DNA from: Solicoccozyma terricola | Taxonomy: Eukaryota > Basidiomycota > Tremellomycetes > Filobasidiales > Piskurozymaceae | DNA: 64,000 nt | Direction: 5' to 3' | NCBI GenBank assembly: GCA_001600875.1 | Contig: BCLD01000010.1 | Span: 643,373 to 707,372 of the forward strand | Shown: one piece after another, positions 37,401 to 49,840 of the stretch | How the letters are laid out: each line of letters starts with the position of its first letter | Numbering within the stretch: position 1 is the first letter of the stretch | Position numbers and translations under genes: made by a program | The notes under the pieces: model-generated | The model's input: the letters and a program-made list of their open reading frames with translations, nothing else | Database searches by the model: none | What the model was told of the DNA's origin: nothing

Positions 37401-38104
37401 GGTGGGAGTTGAGTGAAGTGGGATGTTGGTGGTGGTGGATTAGAGAGATATGTTCGAGCTGGATGGATGGGAGGTTAGTCGCCGTAGAGGGATGGGAGGG
37501 GAGGGGGCCGGGGGGCGGGTGGACGAGATGACACGTCATTGTTGGTGGGGGAAAGGGTGGCGAGCGGGGAGGGGATTACCTCAGCTGGCTGGTTACCCCG
37601 CAAACACGTCATTGCCCCCCATCCCCCCGGTTGTTGATAACGAGGCCCAGAGAGGGTTTATCAAACAGTCAACCCAACGGTAGCTCGTCTCTCATCCATC
37701 CCATCCTTCCATCCGCTCATCCACCATCATCCCCATCCCAACCATCGTAATAGTTTCGCAACACACCTTCAACCAATCTCTGAAACTTGGGTTCAGTCAA
37801 CCATCTTCAAACGTCGAAAGGGAGGGAGAAAAACTTTTTCCTTTGTTTTTATTTAAAACGCATCCCTTGATTTTCTTCGTTTTAAACAGGCGGATCTACG
37901 GGATAGACGTTCGTTTTTTGTTGAACATTTCGTCAATCGAACTTTACTTTTGAATAATAACAACCCCCAGTCTTTGGCGAATACAACACCTTAACAACCG
38001 TTCAACCAAATCCAAACCCCATCCAAAACATATCTCAATTGAAACCTTTGTTTCAATTTCCCCAAACCTCCGCTTCTTACCAACACATCTACCCGAAAAA
38101 CAAA
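37401..38104. promoter_or_regulatory. Divergent promoter, metaxin-like / eIF4E
   Basis: 704 bases between divergent start codons. It contains two ACACGTCATTG elements (GATGACACGTCATTGTTG at 37527-37544 and ACACGTCATTG at 37604-37614), and a long CT/AAC-rich leader (about 37800-38100) before the eIF4E ATG. The same element recurs in other divergent promoters of the window. Confidence 0.6.
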
Positions 38105-39187
38105 ATGTCAACACTATCAAACGTCACCAACACCCTTTCTCAAATCCCAACCACTGCCGTCGAAGCAAGTGAAGCTGTTCTAAACTCAGCTATCAAAGCC
38201 GTCGGTCTCGATACACCCACCGAAACAGAAGGAGAAGCGGAGAAGAAGAAGGAAGATGGAGACGGTAAGGAATTAGAGGATGGAGAGATTGAAGATGGGG
38301 AAGAAGGAGGTGTGAAGACTGTTTTTGATGATCCTGCTTCGTTCAATGTCAAGGTGTGTGTTTTCTTCGTCTTCTTACCTCCGTTTCCTCTCCCCCCCCC
38401 GCACTGATGCTGACGATTCGCCCCTGACCCTACCCTATCACAGCACCCACTCTACTCCACATGGACTTTATATTTCCAATCCCCAAACTCGAAAAACCTA
38501 CCGAAATTACCTGAAACTGCAGCTGCACCACCAGGTCATTCAGCAGGCGCATGGATGGACGATATTAAAAAAGTCGTTTCATTCGATTGTGTAGAAGATT
38601 TTTGGGGTTTGTATAATAATATCGTACCTCCTTCAATGTTACCTAACAAGGCGGATTATTTCTTGTTCAGGGTGAGTTTTCCATCCGGGGTGGTTGACAA
38701 TGGGGGTTGTTGGTGGGTTGGGGGTTTAGGAGCTGACATTTTTTTTCTTTTTTCTTTTGCGTGGTGGTGGTGGTGGAAAAAGGCCGGTATCATTCCAGCT
38801 TGGGAAGACGCTCAGAATAAAGATGGAGGGAAATGGTCTGTTCAAATGCCTAAAGAAAAGACTAGAGCTCAAATCGACAAGATGTGGTTATACACCGTGA
38901 GTTTGTTCTCCCTTTTCGGAAAGGCGGGCAGGGTTGAAGCTGATGCCGAGGGGTCTTCTTTTTTTTTCCCGGTAGATGCTTGCTGCTATTGGGGAAACGT
39001 TTGAATCAGATGGACAAGATGGGAGTCCAACTGGTGATGCTGATTTGATAACCGGTGTTATCGTTTCTTCTCGTCCGAATTTGTGAGTCCCGTGAATCAG
39101 GGTGAATCGGTCAACGATTCGGTGTTAAATCATGTTATTCACTTGACATCCAACCCATCGTCGGCGTTGTCTTCCCCCCCCCCCCAT

Positions 39188-39241
<54 letters not shown>

Positions 39242-39246
39242 ACCCA

Positions 39247-39283
<37 letters not shown>

Positions 39284-39531
39284 ACCCTTCCCCACATAGC
39301 TTCCGAATCAACGTATGGACACGACAGACTCCTGAAAACCCGAATGAACCATCTCCACTGATGGACCGAATCCTTAAAATCGGTAAACATTTCAAAACTT
39401 CTGTTCTTGGATACGAATCCGATCAAAAAGTCGTAGGTACAAACACAGGGTTTGCGACCGAGGTTGAATTCGTCAGTCATAAGGATTCAGAGAAGAAGGA
39501 TAAGGGGAAGGGTAAAAAGGTGACGATTTGA
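38105..39531 (+). CDS. eIF4E (CDC33/TIF45): Translation initiation factor eIF4E
   Basis: Cytoplasmic mRNA cap-binding subunit of eIF4F. About 5-6 exons. An acidic N-terminal extension (EDGEIEDGEEGG) precedes HPLYSTWTLYFQSP, the conserved core start. Then come HSAGAWMDDIKKVVSF (first cap-stacking Trp), DCVEDFWGLYNNIVPPS, ADYFLFR-AGIIPAWED (second cap-stacking Trp, about 38802) with GGKWSVQMPKEKTRAQIDKM, MLAAIGETFESDGQD, ITGVIVSSRPNF and FRINVWTRQTPENPN. It ends in a Lys-rich tail. All cap-binding and eIF4G-contact signatures are visible. One intron (about 39083-39298) carries two huge C homopolymers. It is head to head with the metaxin-like gene. Confidence 0.95.
39174..39283 (+). repeat. Giant poly-C tracts in an eIF4E intron
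   Basis: C runs at 39174-39185, 39189-39241 (53 bases) and 39248-39283 (36 bases) are interrupted only by ATT and ACCCAT. They sit just before the 3' splice site CCCACATAG (39299). Lengths in the assembly may not be exact. Confidence 0.85.
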
Positions 39532-40350
39532 GGGTTAGAGGGGATATGAGGGGATGAAGGGTGGATGGAGGGGGGTGGGAGCGGGGAATAGGAAATAGGT
39601 CGCGGAGGAAGGAAGGCGTGGGAGGATGGGATGGAATGGCGAAAGGGGGATTCAAGGTATGATATCGCAATCGCGCGAGATCTCTTTCGAATCATTTGCT
39701 ATTAAATTCCCAAGCCTTGGATCCATTCTCGGTCTATTGTATCACCTTATCGTGTTGATGTTCAATTTTTCTCGCAAACGTTCTTTCAACCGCCCCGAGA
39801 CGCGGGGTCAGACCGACCAAAATGACTGTCAAGCTTACCGTGTGGAATCAGGGGCTTAGGCCTGGGAAGACAATACTGCGGCGACGATAACTGTCGTTAG
39901 CGAGATGCCACTGGTCTGTTCTTTCCCGCATCTCTGTGAGAAACCATAAACCTTTCCACATCCCCTCGTCCCCGTTCAACACAACAATCTTCGACACGTA
40001 AAGGAGGAAATAAAATGGGTATATCAACAATAGTCACTCGAAGAACAAGGAGAGAAAGCTAACCGCAAACCTCGAAAAGAAAAAGAGAAAGAAAATTGGG
40101 TTCTAAACTTGATGATGTCCACACGCACATACCGCCTTCCTCGCCGTCGATTTAAACACGGATCGACGTTATGAGTTCCGGAATGGAAAAGGAAAAGACG
40201 ATATGTGAGCTTGTGACAAATTCCATTACTTTAGAGAAAAGAAAAGAGGGAATGTAGGCGTCGAGACGTCTTTATTCTCTCATCATGATCCATCCCCCTC
40301 AAACACCAACCACCTTGCCCAAAAAGAAGAAAAAAACGAAGACCCGTCTT
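39532..40350. other. Intergenic region between convergent eIF4E and SPF30
   Basis: 819 bases. GA/GT-rich just after the eIF4E stop, then AT-rich with A-rich stretches (40075-40100, 40315-40340). No frame with recognisable content; the only short frames overlap low-complexity DNA. Confidence 0.5.
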
Positions 40351-41538
40351 TTACTCCTCTCCACCATCACCGGATCCACCGAATTTGTGCTTGCCTCGTT
40401 GTTCAAATGGGACTAGATTCTGGCCAGATCCAACGACGCCAACTGATAGAGTTGTAGAAAGTATGTTAGTTCGTGAGTTCTACTGTAATCGCGAGATCAG
40501 TCCCCGATTTGGGTATTCTCTCACCTCGACCTGTACGAGTAGATGATGTCGTAAGTTAGCGGGGTTAGAGATTCTCGGGATACCGATGGAACGTTGAAAG
40601 ATTTACCGGTTGGGTTATCAGGTGTCCTGAAGATTGATTTCCCTTCGAGTCTGTTTTTACCGATCATTGTTAAATATCCAATCAGCGATTTGGCCCGCGA
40701 AACAAAGGGATGAAACAGTAGGAGAAATCTCTCTTCTCTCCCTCTCTCACTCACCCTCCAATCTTGACCCCTTTCTTCGCCGCTTTTTTCCCAAAACTCT
40801 CCCACGCATTCTTCTTCTGTAAAGTAACTTTTGTTTTTTCATTCATAGTTTCCGTCCATTTCTCATTCTTCTTCTTCTTTTTTTCTTTCTCCTTTTCGAT
40901 TTCTTCCGTTGTTAATTTTCGTTTAGCTGATAAAGCATGTACTGAAGTAGGTTCTAGGAATTGATTGGATACGTTTAATGGACGGATAGAAGTGGATGGG
41001 ATGGTTTGTGGGGCTGTGTATCCTTTGAAAATGACAGTGTATAAAGGTGATTCGGAAGATCCAGCGATGGAGGTTATTCGTGCAGGGTACCTATTGAAGA
41101 TTGTTTATCAAATGTCAGTATTCGGATAAGAGGGGGAGGGAGTTGAGATCCAACAGAAAGGGAAAACGAAATAACCAACCATTTCCCATCCTTGTACTTT
41201 GCCGTACATTCATCACCCGCTTTAAACTTTGATCGATTCAAACTCGCTGGTGATCCACTACTCTCCACCACTACCTCTCCCACCGATGTCGCATACCCCA
41301 AACTCGGTACCCCGATCTCCTTCCCCTTCCCTTTCTCCTTCCCAGACGGAGTTCCACCCGTCCCAGACGAAGAAGTAGGCACAGCAACAACCGCAGACCC
41401 ACTCGCCATCTTTGTGAGTGAGATCAACTCCTCCAATTCTCCCTTGAGAGAGACGAGTTCTGTGTTTGTCGGATCTGCATCGAGGGCAAGGTGGACTTGG
41501 GATAGTTGGTATTCGTATGCTTCTATTTCAGCTTGCAT
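40351..41538 (-). CDS. SPF30: Spf30/SMNDC1-like Tudor-domain splicing factor
   Basis: Nuclear U2 snRNP-associated factor with a Tudor domain that reads symmetric dimethyl-arginine on Sm proteins. The start at 41538 gives MQAEIEAYEYQLSQVHLALD and DPTNTELVSLKGELEELISL, the helical N-terminus typical of SMNDC1. A low-complexity linker follows. The Tudor domain is FKAGDECTAKYKDGKW (about 41180-41230), spliced to YPARITSIAGSSES and PLYTVIFKGYTAPQTIP. Then a Lys-rich nuclear-type region KKKKKNEKWTETM, KKNAWESFGKKAAKKGVKIG, KSIFRTPDNPTGKVGVVGSG and the end PFEQRGKHKFGGSGDGGEE. The order matches animal SPF30 and fission yeast spf30. About 5 exons. Confidence 0.88.
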
Positions 41539-41969
41539 GATGGGCGGCTGGGTGGATAGTGTGGATGGTATGGGGGTGGGGTGACAGGGGTGGCTGATGA
41601 GACCCATTCCATTGATTGATAACAGCGTCCCTCCGGCCCCACGTGAATGACGTGTCAATGAATTTCCCAAATTAATGATAACGTCCTTCTATTGGGCCTC
41701 TTCAATGGCGTGTTTATTTGATGGCGTGTCATTATTTCACTCATTGATAACACCCCTCCCCTCCCAGCCGATGACGTGTCATTAAGTTCCATTCAATAAC
41801 AATCAACCGGCAAGACGGCAGATCGGCCATACTACTGGATCTATTTATTAAATGTCCACAGCATCGAATAGTACCCATGTCCCATCATCCCAATACTCAC
41901 CGTAGGGTAATATTCTACAACCCACGCTCAACCTCATTTCCACATCCCCGTTAACGACCCAATTCCATC
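41539..41969. promoter_or_regulatory. Divergent promoter, SPF30 / ArAE_2-like gene, with repeated TGACGTGTCATT elements
   Basis: 431 bases between divergent starts, with three near-identical elements: ATGACGTGTCAATG (41647-41660), GATGGCGTGTCATT (41720-41733) and GATGACGTGTCATT (41770-41783). Each resembles a bZIP/CRE-type near-palindrome. CATTGATAACA or CATTCAATAACA also recurs near them. Confidence 0.65.
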
Positions 41970-44900
41970 ATGCCGTTCACCACTCGTCCACATCCATCTG
42001 ATCTTGAACAAGATAGCGCATACGGAGGAGATGTATTTGAAATGCAACCTACTCGGTCGACAAGAAGACGAAAGGTTCATATGGAAGAAACACCACATTT
42101 TGATTCGGAGGAGGAACAACAGAATGTGGATTTTGATCATTCAAGATTAGGACGTGAGGATGGTCATGGATCTGGATCTGGATCTGGATCTGGATCTAGA
42201 TCACCGTTTGATACACATTCAATTGGGAATCCGGATGATTTAAAACACGCTGATCTTTTAATCGAATCTGAAACTCGAAAAAGAGCTTATAGTATTGGTG
42301 TACCTATTAAACCACAACGAACGACTAGTCGTGAGAAGGTAAACGGGACGAAGGATATATCATCATCAACTCCACAACCTTCTACACAGCCTGCAGAACC
42401 TCCAAAACCAATTCCCACATCTCGTTTCCATACCCTACTCCATCGATTCTTATCATTACGTCAAATCTCTTGGATACCACCTCTTATAACATCACTTGAA
42501 TCAATGAAACCAGTCATTCGATCCGCGATCTCCGCATGGATAGGTTTAATTTTTTTACTAGTTTATGAAACCGAATCAATACTAGGTCAAGCTGGGTTTT
42601 TCGCAATCGTAGTAGCATCAATATTACCACCTGCACCTCCATTCATTCAAACCGTCGAACAAATGTTTTATTTGTTTTTATTCGTAGCAGCAAGTTGGGG
42701 TTGGTGTGTCCTTGCGGCGTTTATATCGATTCAAGTTAGGTCAGGACAAGTTGATCAAGAGTATATAAAAGTAATAGAGCAGAAATACCCGGGATTAGCA
42801 GCTACGAATCCAGAACAGTTTGCTAAAGCTCTGGTGAGTCTTGGGGGGGGGGGGTTCCTTTCCCCGTTAGAGATAGGGTTGTACACCTTTTTCTAGGCAT
42901 AATCGGTTTGGCTGATGTGATTTATTGCCATTCCCCCTTCTTCCCACCCCCCCCCCCCCCCCCCCTCTCTCTAGATATTCAATGGAGCATATCTGGAAGC
43001 TTCTTCATCCGCAGTTTGTATCATCTTTTTAGGAATCCTAGTCGCATTTTTCGTATGTCCTCTCCGTTTCTTTTCATACATATTCAATTGGAACCTATTT
43101 CGAGGCTGATTGAAATCGGGTTCTATTTGGGTGATGTGTACAGGCATGGTATAAGATAAAAACTGCACCTGCGCCTTGGACATTTGCTTGTGTACTTGCT
43201 TGTGTTTTAGCTGATGTGAGTGGACGGGGCTTCGAAAGTGGGATTGACACGGGAGTTGAACATGCCTGATGATGATATTTCATGTGAACGTTCGATGCGG
43301 CTTAACAGGTGTCTTTGACTATCGTACCGTTGTTTCCAACGCCTTATTATACTTCAGGGTTGTTATTCATGATCGTGGGTAGCGGTTATTGTCACTTTTT
43401 ATGTGTGGAAGCTGATCCCGAGTGCCGCGGGGTTTCCTTTTTTCTAGCCCATGTCAGTTCAATGTGGTCTACATATTGTCTGCTCAATCTTTGTATTCCC
43501 ACAAAGCGTCTCTAGTGCTTTCATCACACATCTAGGTGGTGTTCTCAATCCTCTCTCGGCAGCGACGGATCTCCTCGAGGATCTGTTCAAAATCGGTGTA
43601 GAACGACACGATGTGAGACTCTCAGGACAACAATCTGCGGATCGAATCGATATGAATACTGGATTCATGTCAACTCCTACATTCGGGAATGGCGAAGATG
43701 AAAGATCAGCCGCTGAGATCGAAGAAGATCTTAATGCTTGGGCTGAACATGGGAGTCTCGTTAGGGGGAAGATGCTGGAAAGTATAGCGGATTTAGGACC
43801 TCTCAAGGCGAAAGAGCATTATTTAACAAAAGAATTGACTTTTGGGAGGTTGAAGGGAGATGATTTGGTGGAGCTTTCACAATTGTTTCATGTTTTGCAG
43901 TTGAGATCGGGAGGGTGAGTTTGATTACATTGAAAAATTGGTGATATGCTGGTTGAATGGAATATCGGACCTACTTGAATCGCGCAGCATGGTATTCTTC
44001 TTCGACGTTGTTTCTCAAGCAATCTCTCATTCGCACCTCAACTCAAAGGCATTTGAGCTACAAACTCCGGTCGAATCACGAGCCCATTCTAGGGCCGCGA
44101 GTATCGCCCCATCTCGTCGGACAAGTCGTGAACACCTCTCAGCATATCACGACACTGAAGAAATGTCGCGGCAACCGACGCAGGACTGCGAACGTACGAG
44201 TCACGACGCGGACAGTATGAGCAGCAGTCGAAGAGAATCGGGGCAGGATAACTCCCATCGCCCTCATAGTTTCAAACTCTCGAAGAAGGTACATTTGAAT
44301 GCAATTTGGCCTCAAGGTCATATATCATTACATCATCATGCCGACAACAAGTCGTTGAGCGGCGCCGATCGTAACAACAGTCATCTTTCGCTGCTGGAAA
44401 GTCTTCGAAAAGTTCAACAACCCGTCGGCGTCTACGAATCTCAGCGGTATATGAACGTGGAGCGCGAGCAGGACACGGACGCCCAACATGTTGCAATACA
44501 ACTCGAATTGCTAGCATATGCCGCTTTGCCATTAGTCAAAGAGGCGAGCCTCGCTTTCAAGGAGGCCATGGCTTGGCTGAAGCGCGTAAACGAGCAGCGA
44601 TCAATATGGCGAGCGACAATGAATAAGCAAAAGGAAGCGCATATTCAGCAAGAAGGCGCCGCGGCACTCGCAAACCGATTCAAGGTGTTCGATGAGACTC
44701 TTCAAAAATTCAAGACATCCCGGCGTTTCATGACGATGGAGCCTTATCTTCACCTGTTTGACCCGTCACATCCTCCTAGTGAAGACTTAGATTATCGGAA
44801 ACTCCCTCATAGAGCGCTGTTCTGGGATTGTCTAGCGACCTATCACCTTGTAAGGACGGTGATCTGCGGACATCGGTGGCATTAGCTCATTCTTTCGCGC

Positions 44901-46928
44901 TACGCAGATCGAATACTCCTCTGCATTGCGTAGCACAATGCAGAAAATGCGGGACCTGGACGAGAAGCGAAGCCATGCACGGCTGTGGTGGCCGCGATTG
45001 CCTCTCATCCCATCCTTCGGGAAGCAGGCAGAAGGCACCGGTGCCGGTACCAACATCGAGCTCGAAGACACTGGGCTCGACGAGGAGGAACGTGATGATC
45101 ATGGTTAGTAGCGGCTGTTACATCCACTTCTTACCCTCGCCTTATCCGACTCCGAAATACACTCAGACGAGAACCAGGACCACACATATCTTGGCCAGGT
45201 CAAACGGCGAAATCCGGACGTTCAACCGTATGGCACTCCGTTCCTGGACTCCCTCAGATACGTTCACAAAGGCTTTGCGTTTTTTACCAAGCGCGAATTC
45301 ATGTTTGCCTTGAAAGCCGGGATTTTAACATGCCTAGTAGCTCTGCCGGCCGTGATAAGGAGCTCTTCCCATTTCTTCTATTACAACAGAGATAAGTCTT
45401 GCGTTTTAGGCTGCTCTCCCTAAATAGCTGATGTAATTCACCCTACACGCCTCTGGGTTATTATCATGAGTCAGATGACCTTGGCGCTCTATGCAGGGGA
45501 GACTGCCGTCGCATGGGTTGCTCGAGCACAGGGAACCTTCTTAGGTTGCTTGGTTGGTATGGTGAGCAGGGTTAGAGGGCTTTCCGTCTGTTCACCTCTG
45601 ACCTGTGAGGCGTATATTGGTGTTCCCTGCTACAGGTCATGTGGTACATAGCGGCTGGGAGTGGACAGGGCAGTGTATACGGCCTGGCGGCTGTGTGCGC
45701 GGTTGGGTTTCCCATGTTGTTCATGGTCCGAATATACTACCCGGCACCTCCACTTACGGTCATCATCTTTACCGTATCCGCTGGACTGGTCGTCGGCTAC
45801 AGTTGGATCAACGCATCCTTGATACAGGCGACCAACGCTACATGGGGTTGGGACGTAGCATGGAGACGCTTCGTGACAGGTAAGTCATGTTTCGCGGGAG
45901 AGTGTGATATACCAGGCTAATCATTTGGACCGCAGTTCTCATCGGTATTACTGCCGCATGGATCTTCGCACTCCTACCTCCTACCTCGTCTGGTAAAGAA
46001 GAGATCCGTAGATCTTATGCCCGCATGATCGCACAGATTGGCATCGTCTGGTGCGATATCATCTCCGAAGCCAATGATGAGCATATGCCAGTGAACCCGG
46101 AGCAGCATCTGATCCGAGAACGGGTGTTGGCGATGAAGCGGAAACTAGCGAAGACCGGTGCGAGGCATGATGCGATCAAGTTCGAGTTTAGCTTACGAGG
46201 TCGATGGCCAATCGAGAGATATCAAGTGAGTGTTCAGACGCAGTCCGCAGTGGACCTCGCTGATGTTCTCTTCTCCTAAAGGCCCTGCAGGACGTCTGTC
46301 TGGATATTGTGGCCTTGCTGTCACAAATGCACCACGTCCTTGCGGGATTGCCCTATGCCTGGCGACGTGCGTTGCTTGTACGAGTGAAACTGTTAGATCA
46401 TCATTTCCTAGGAGAGTGTCTGGCAGTGATCAGTGAGTCTGGGTCTCCTTTGATGCTGTGTCATTTGTCTGATAACGGTCCAATCCAGCTATGAGCTCTA
46501 CTAGTCTACGAGCTGGCACTCCATTGCCGCAGATAACACCGGGTCCATTGGTGGAGCGACTCGTAAGTGCGGCGTATAACGTTGGAGCATACGTCAAATG
46601 ACAAGAAATATCACAGTTTGAAACGCACTACGGAGTAGCAGTCACCTTGGATTCGAATGAGACCAAGGAAATCCCTCATCACGTTACGAGTGATGTGCTC
46701 AAGTCGGAAGAATACCTTGCATATGCGCTGGGTACAACGACGTGTTTCTCAATGTGAGTGATCCCATCGTTCTTTGCTTTTAACAACGGTTGCTGATCTC
46801 GCTGTCTCAGCATTCGCCGTTTTGACAAGTTGCTATTGATCGTCAAGACACTCGTAGGAGAAGACTATCATATTGCGGTGGATATGCAAAGAAAGGTTGG
46901 ACACACAGGAAGAATGCCTCAAGTGTAA
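41970..46928 (+). CDS. ArAE_2 / Bre4-like multi-pass membrane protein
   Basis: Large fungal membrane protein resembling the aromatic-acid-exporter (ArAE_2_N / ArAE_2) family that includes yeast Bre4 (brefeldin A sensitivity). A cytoplasmic N-terminus with a (GS)n run (42167-42200) leads to a first membrane bundle (SAISAWIGLIFLLVYETES, GFFAIVVASILPPAPPFIQT, YLFLFVAASWGWCVLAAFI), then AYLEASSSAVCIIFLGILVA, ACVLACVLADVSLTIVPLFP and CGLHIVCSIFVFP. A long charged cytoplasmic segment follows (43540-45300). A second bundle has FALKAGILTCLVALPAVI, WVIIMSQMTLALYAGETAV, LGCLVGMVMWYIAAGSGQGS, FPMLFMVRIYYPAPPLTVII, GLVVGYSWINASLIQ and VLIGITAAWIFALLPPTSSG. The C-terminal helical ArAE_2 part ends at 46928. 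About 18 exons. The doubled bundle fits the family. The transported substrate is unknown. Confidence 0.85.
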
Positions 46929-47212
46929 ATTAATCAATTTGTCGCATCGAACATCGCATTGTATTCATGTGAATTTGCATCTTAGGAGATCCAACGAAGA
47001 CCAGATACCCCCACCTGACTGAAAACGTGATGGACTGAATGGAAGCACCAACAACTCTTTCACCATGATCCCTTTCGGTTCGGCTCGGAAGTTTTCACTC
47101 ATACATCAGTCTTTCATTCTTCGTTACAAGGGTCGTCAAATGGGTTTAAAACAAAATCCAGCGTTCTCGAATTGCTCTACGACGAAAGGGTGAGAATCAT
47201 TGATTCAATCAA
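46929..47212. other. Spacer between convergent genes
   Basis: 284 bases between the stops of the ArAE_2-like gene and PRE1. No gene or clear structure seen. Confidence 0.5.
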
Positions 47213-48331
47213 TCATTCTTCAATCTTCACCGGTGTGACTCCATTTTTATCGATACAAACGATGTTGAAGTTGAACTGATAAGCTAGACCTATTTCCCAA
47301 AATGGTGACACAACATCAGCCATCATCGAGGCGTCGACTTGGTTTGAAAAAGAGGGGGAGGGGTGGGTGGGGGGGGGGAAGGGAGAGACTCACGATGCTT
47401 GGCCTCATTCATACACTTCTTCAACACTTCCAAAGCTTCCTCCTTCCCGATCCCTTCATACCAATACTTGTCCATCGTACTCAACGAGACATAGATCCCA
47501 AGACCTTGTGCGGTGTATGGAACTTCAGCTTTCGTTCCGTATAGATCTAAAAAGTATCTGCGATGCAGAAAAACCCCCATTTCGATAAGTATACGCGATA
47601 TATGGGTTGGAAAGGGATATATTTACAGATGAGGAGCATCTTTAACATGATCGTATCCACCAAGTATGATATTAACGGCATATGGTTTTCGAGATCGAAT
47701 AGATTCAGCAAGAGTACGACGTATCCATGCTGATGCAGCAGGTGGAGAAAGTTCGTTGTTGTTGCTATCACATGAGAAGAAAAAAAAGAGGGATAGGTCA
47801 GCTGCGGGTTTGATATGGTGATGAAGGGAATAAGAGGGAAGAAAGGCTTACCGAATTTGGTACAGACGCATGTTTCGTTCAACGAAATCAGCTAGATTGT
47901 TTGTATCGCCTAGAATCGATTTGAAAAAAACCCCCCCAAATCGCAAGCGTCAGTGCAACATTCATCGACGTAATCATATGTATTCAAAACGCGGGCGCAC
48001 CTGGTTCACCACCGAAAGTCATCGCTAGATGCGGACTAAGTTGACGAATCTACCCACGAAATCGCAACAACCGAATCAGTCGACGATCAAAACAGGCTGA
48101 TCAACAACAAATCATAAAGTAGCAACCACTCACCTTGTTCTCATCAGACTTCATCTTGATGATTGATCTTCCAGCAGATTGATCTGAAGCGAGTAGGACA
48201 AAGTCCTTACCTAAGAGAAATCGAAGTCGTAGGGATGAATAGAACGTTGAAAGCAATCAGTTGATTGGACGGTACACATAGTGGTTGAAGGTATGAAATG
48301 ACATACCGGTGATACCGAATGCGCACTCCAT
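47213..48331 (-). CDS. PRE1: Proteasome subunit beta-4 (Pre1/PSMB2)
   Basis: Non-catalytic beta subunit of the 20S proteasome core. The start at 48331 gives MECAFGITGKDFVLLASDQS (no propeptide and no N-terminal Thr, as expected for beta-4) and AGRSIIKMKSDENK. Then IRQLSPHLAMTFGGEPGDT and NNLADFVERNMRLYQIR. NNNELSPPAASAWIRRTLAE and SIRSRKPYAVNIILGGYD are the strongest family match. LYFLDLYGTKAEVPYTAQGL, YVSLSTMDKYWYEGIG, EEALEVLKKCMNEAKH and LAYQFNFNIVCIDKNGVTPV follow, ending at IEE. Seven or so small exons. It aligns block by block with yeast Pre1 and animal PSMB2. Confidence 0.95.
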
Positions 48332-49840
48332 ATTGGTGTAGTGCGATGTAGTGGTGTGGTTGGGAGGTTGAGTTGGAGGTAGGATCAAATGCTTGTGTTT
48401 GAATGAACAGAAGGGCCCAAGTCGTCGAACGCGTGTCGTCCCATTATACACGTCATTCAACGCGGAGTGGCGGTGGCGGTGGCGGGGAGTGTGTGGACAG
48501 CTACAGAGCAGAATGGTAGGTCCCCTCCTACTTCTTACTTGACGGCCAACTACAAGGCCTTGGTCTTTCATTTGGTAGATTTCCATACCATACCAGTCTA
48601 GGTCGTCGGGATAGTCTCATGTGTCGACTTGGTATGTCGCCATTGCTATCCAAGGCGTTCAATTCAAGCGAATGGCAAGAAGGGTCAGCTCGCTACCTTG
48701 TTCAAACAAGGGTTCCAGCCATATGCTATATTGTATTTTTATCCTACTGCAGTAACACCCATACAATGGCCAATGCTTCCGTAAAACTCTTGACATAGTA
48801 TTGATATCTACGCTGAGCAGGCGGGTTGAAACTAGTCTTTTATTCATTGCGCAAAGGGTGTCAACGTAATTGTTAGCCGCTTACCCCCACCCAGGTCTAG
48901 GAATGGAGCGGGTCGGAGCAGAAAGGCACGGTACTCAACTGAAATGAGGCCTTTGTCACTGCTGACAACATTGCGACATCATCCGTAAAAGGAATACGAT
49001 CTGCGAGATATCCTTTGCCATCGGAGTATGCAAAAGAAAGGGAGAATTTGGTACTCGACTAAAAGAATGTTAATTGAGACGGAGTTGGGTATGGAATGTA
49101 GGAAATAAAAACGGGGCGTATTACGGAGAACTTTTTGATGCGTAGATTGCACCTCCGACACCGTCGGGTTCCCGACACCGTCGGACAGAAGCAGGGGAGT
49201 CGACTGATCTGTATTGGATTCGCCGAAAGGATTCCTCTAAAGGACCAGAGGAGGACACGATTGTGCCAAGAGGCATACATCCCTACTTCTGCGAGGACTG
49301 CCGAAGGACATGGCGCCGGCAGTCATTCATCCAGCATCCTGATCTGCCAATCAGAACCCAACCTCATCCGTCCGCCCCCCTAGGGCCCCTCGGTCCCCTC
49401 GTTCCCCGACGGACGACGTCATCAGCTTACCCACATAATTCCAGACCGAGATGCCCAACCGCTCTCTGGAGTTGCGAGGTACGGCTCGGATGCTGGATGG
49501 CTGTGCTGCTCTTTCGCGTGGATTTGAACGTCATTCCCCGATGTGGAGGGGGAAGTCTGGGGACCCCGCGTGACGCAGGCGGGGTAGATGGGATCGTGAA
49601 GGATCGGGATGACACATGGTCGGGAGGATGGGCATGGCAACCCAAAGATGGTAGGGCAGGATAGAAAACGTGTGACTAGTCGGTCGGAATCTCATCAACA
49701 GTATCGACCACCATCATAATATTCAATCAGCAGAATTATCGGTTCGAGAAATTCCACCGCCAGCCTCCTTCCAACGACCTTCCTCCCGCCAAACTTCCTC
49801 GCAGGCTGTGTGTGGGACACATTGCACCTCCGATCTCATC
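48332..49840. promoter_or_regulatory. Divergent intergenic region, PRE1 / EGT1
   Basis: 1.5 kb with no supported gene. Near PRE1: ACACGTCATTC (48448-48458), the same element as in other divergent promoters here. Around the middle: two CCGACACCGTCGG palindromes (listed separately). Frames at about 49263-49664 are GC-rich on both strands, with no recognisable protein. I saw no PACE-type proteasome element (GGTGGCAAA). Confidence 0.5.
49155..49184. promoter_or_regulatory. Doubled CCG-N7-CGG palindrome
   Basis: CCGACACCGTCGG occurs at 49155-49167 and again at 49172-49184. Each copy is itself an inverted repeat (CCGAC/GTCGG arms, 3-base spacer). This is the layout bound by dimeric fungal Zn2Cys6 regulators. 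It lies about 660-690 bases before EGT1 and 820-850 before PRE1. Confidence 0.6.

Noticed and set aside
42165..42200. GGATCT tandem repeat as a regulatory element
   Set aside because: It is an in-frame Gly-Ser linker in the ArAE_2-like protein (GSGSGSGSGS).
49263..49664. Open frame of about 130 codons between PRE1 and EGT1
   Set aside because: GC-rich DNA with similar frames on both strands, no recognisable domain, no convincing splice sites; more likely promoter DNA.
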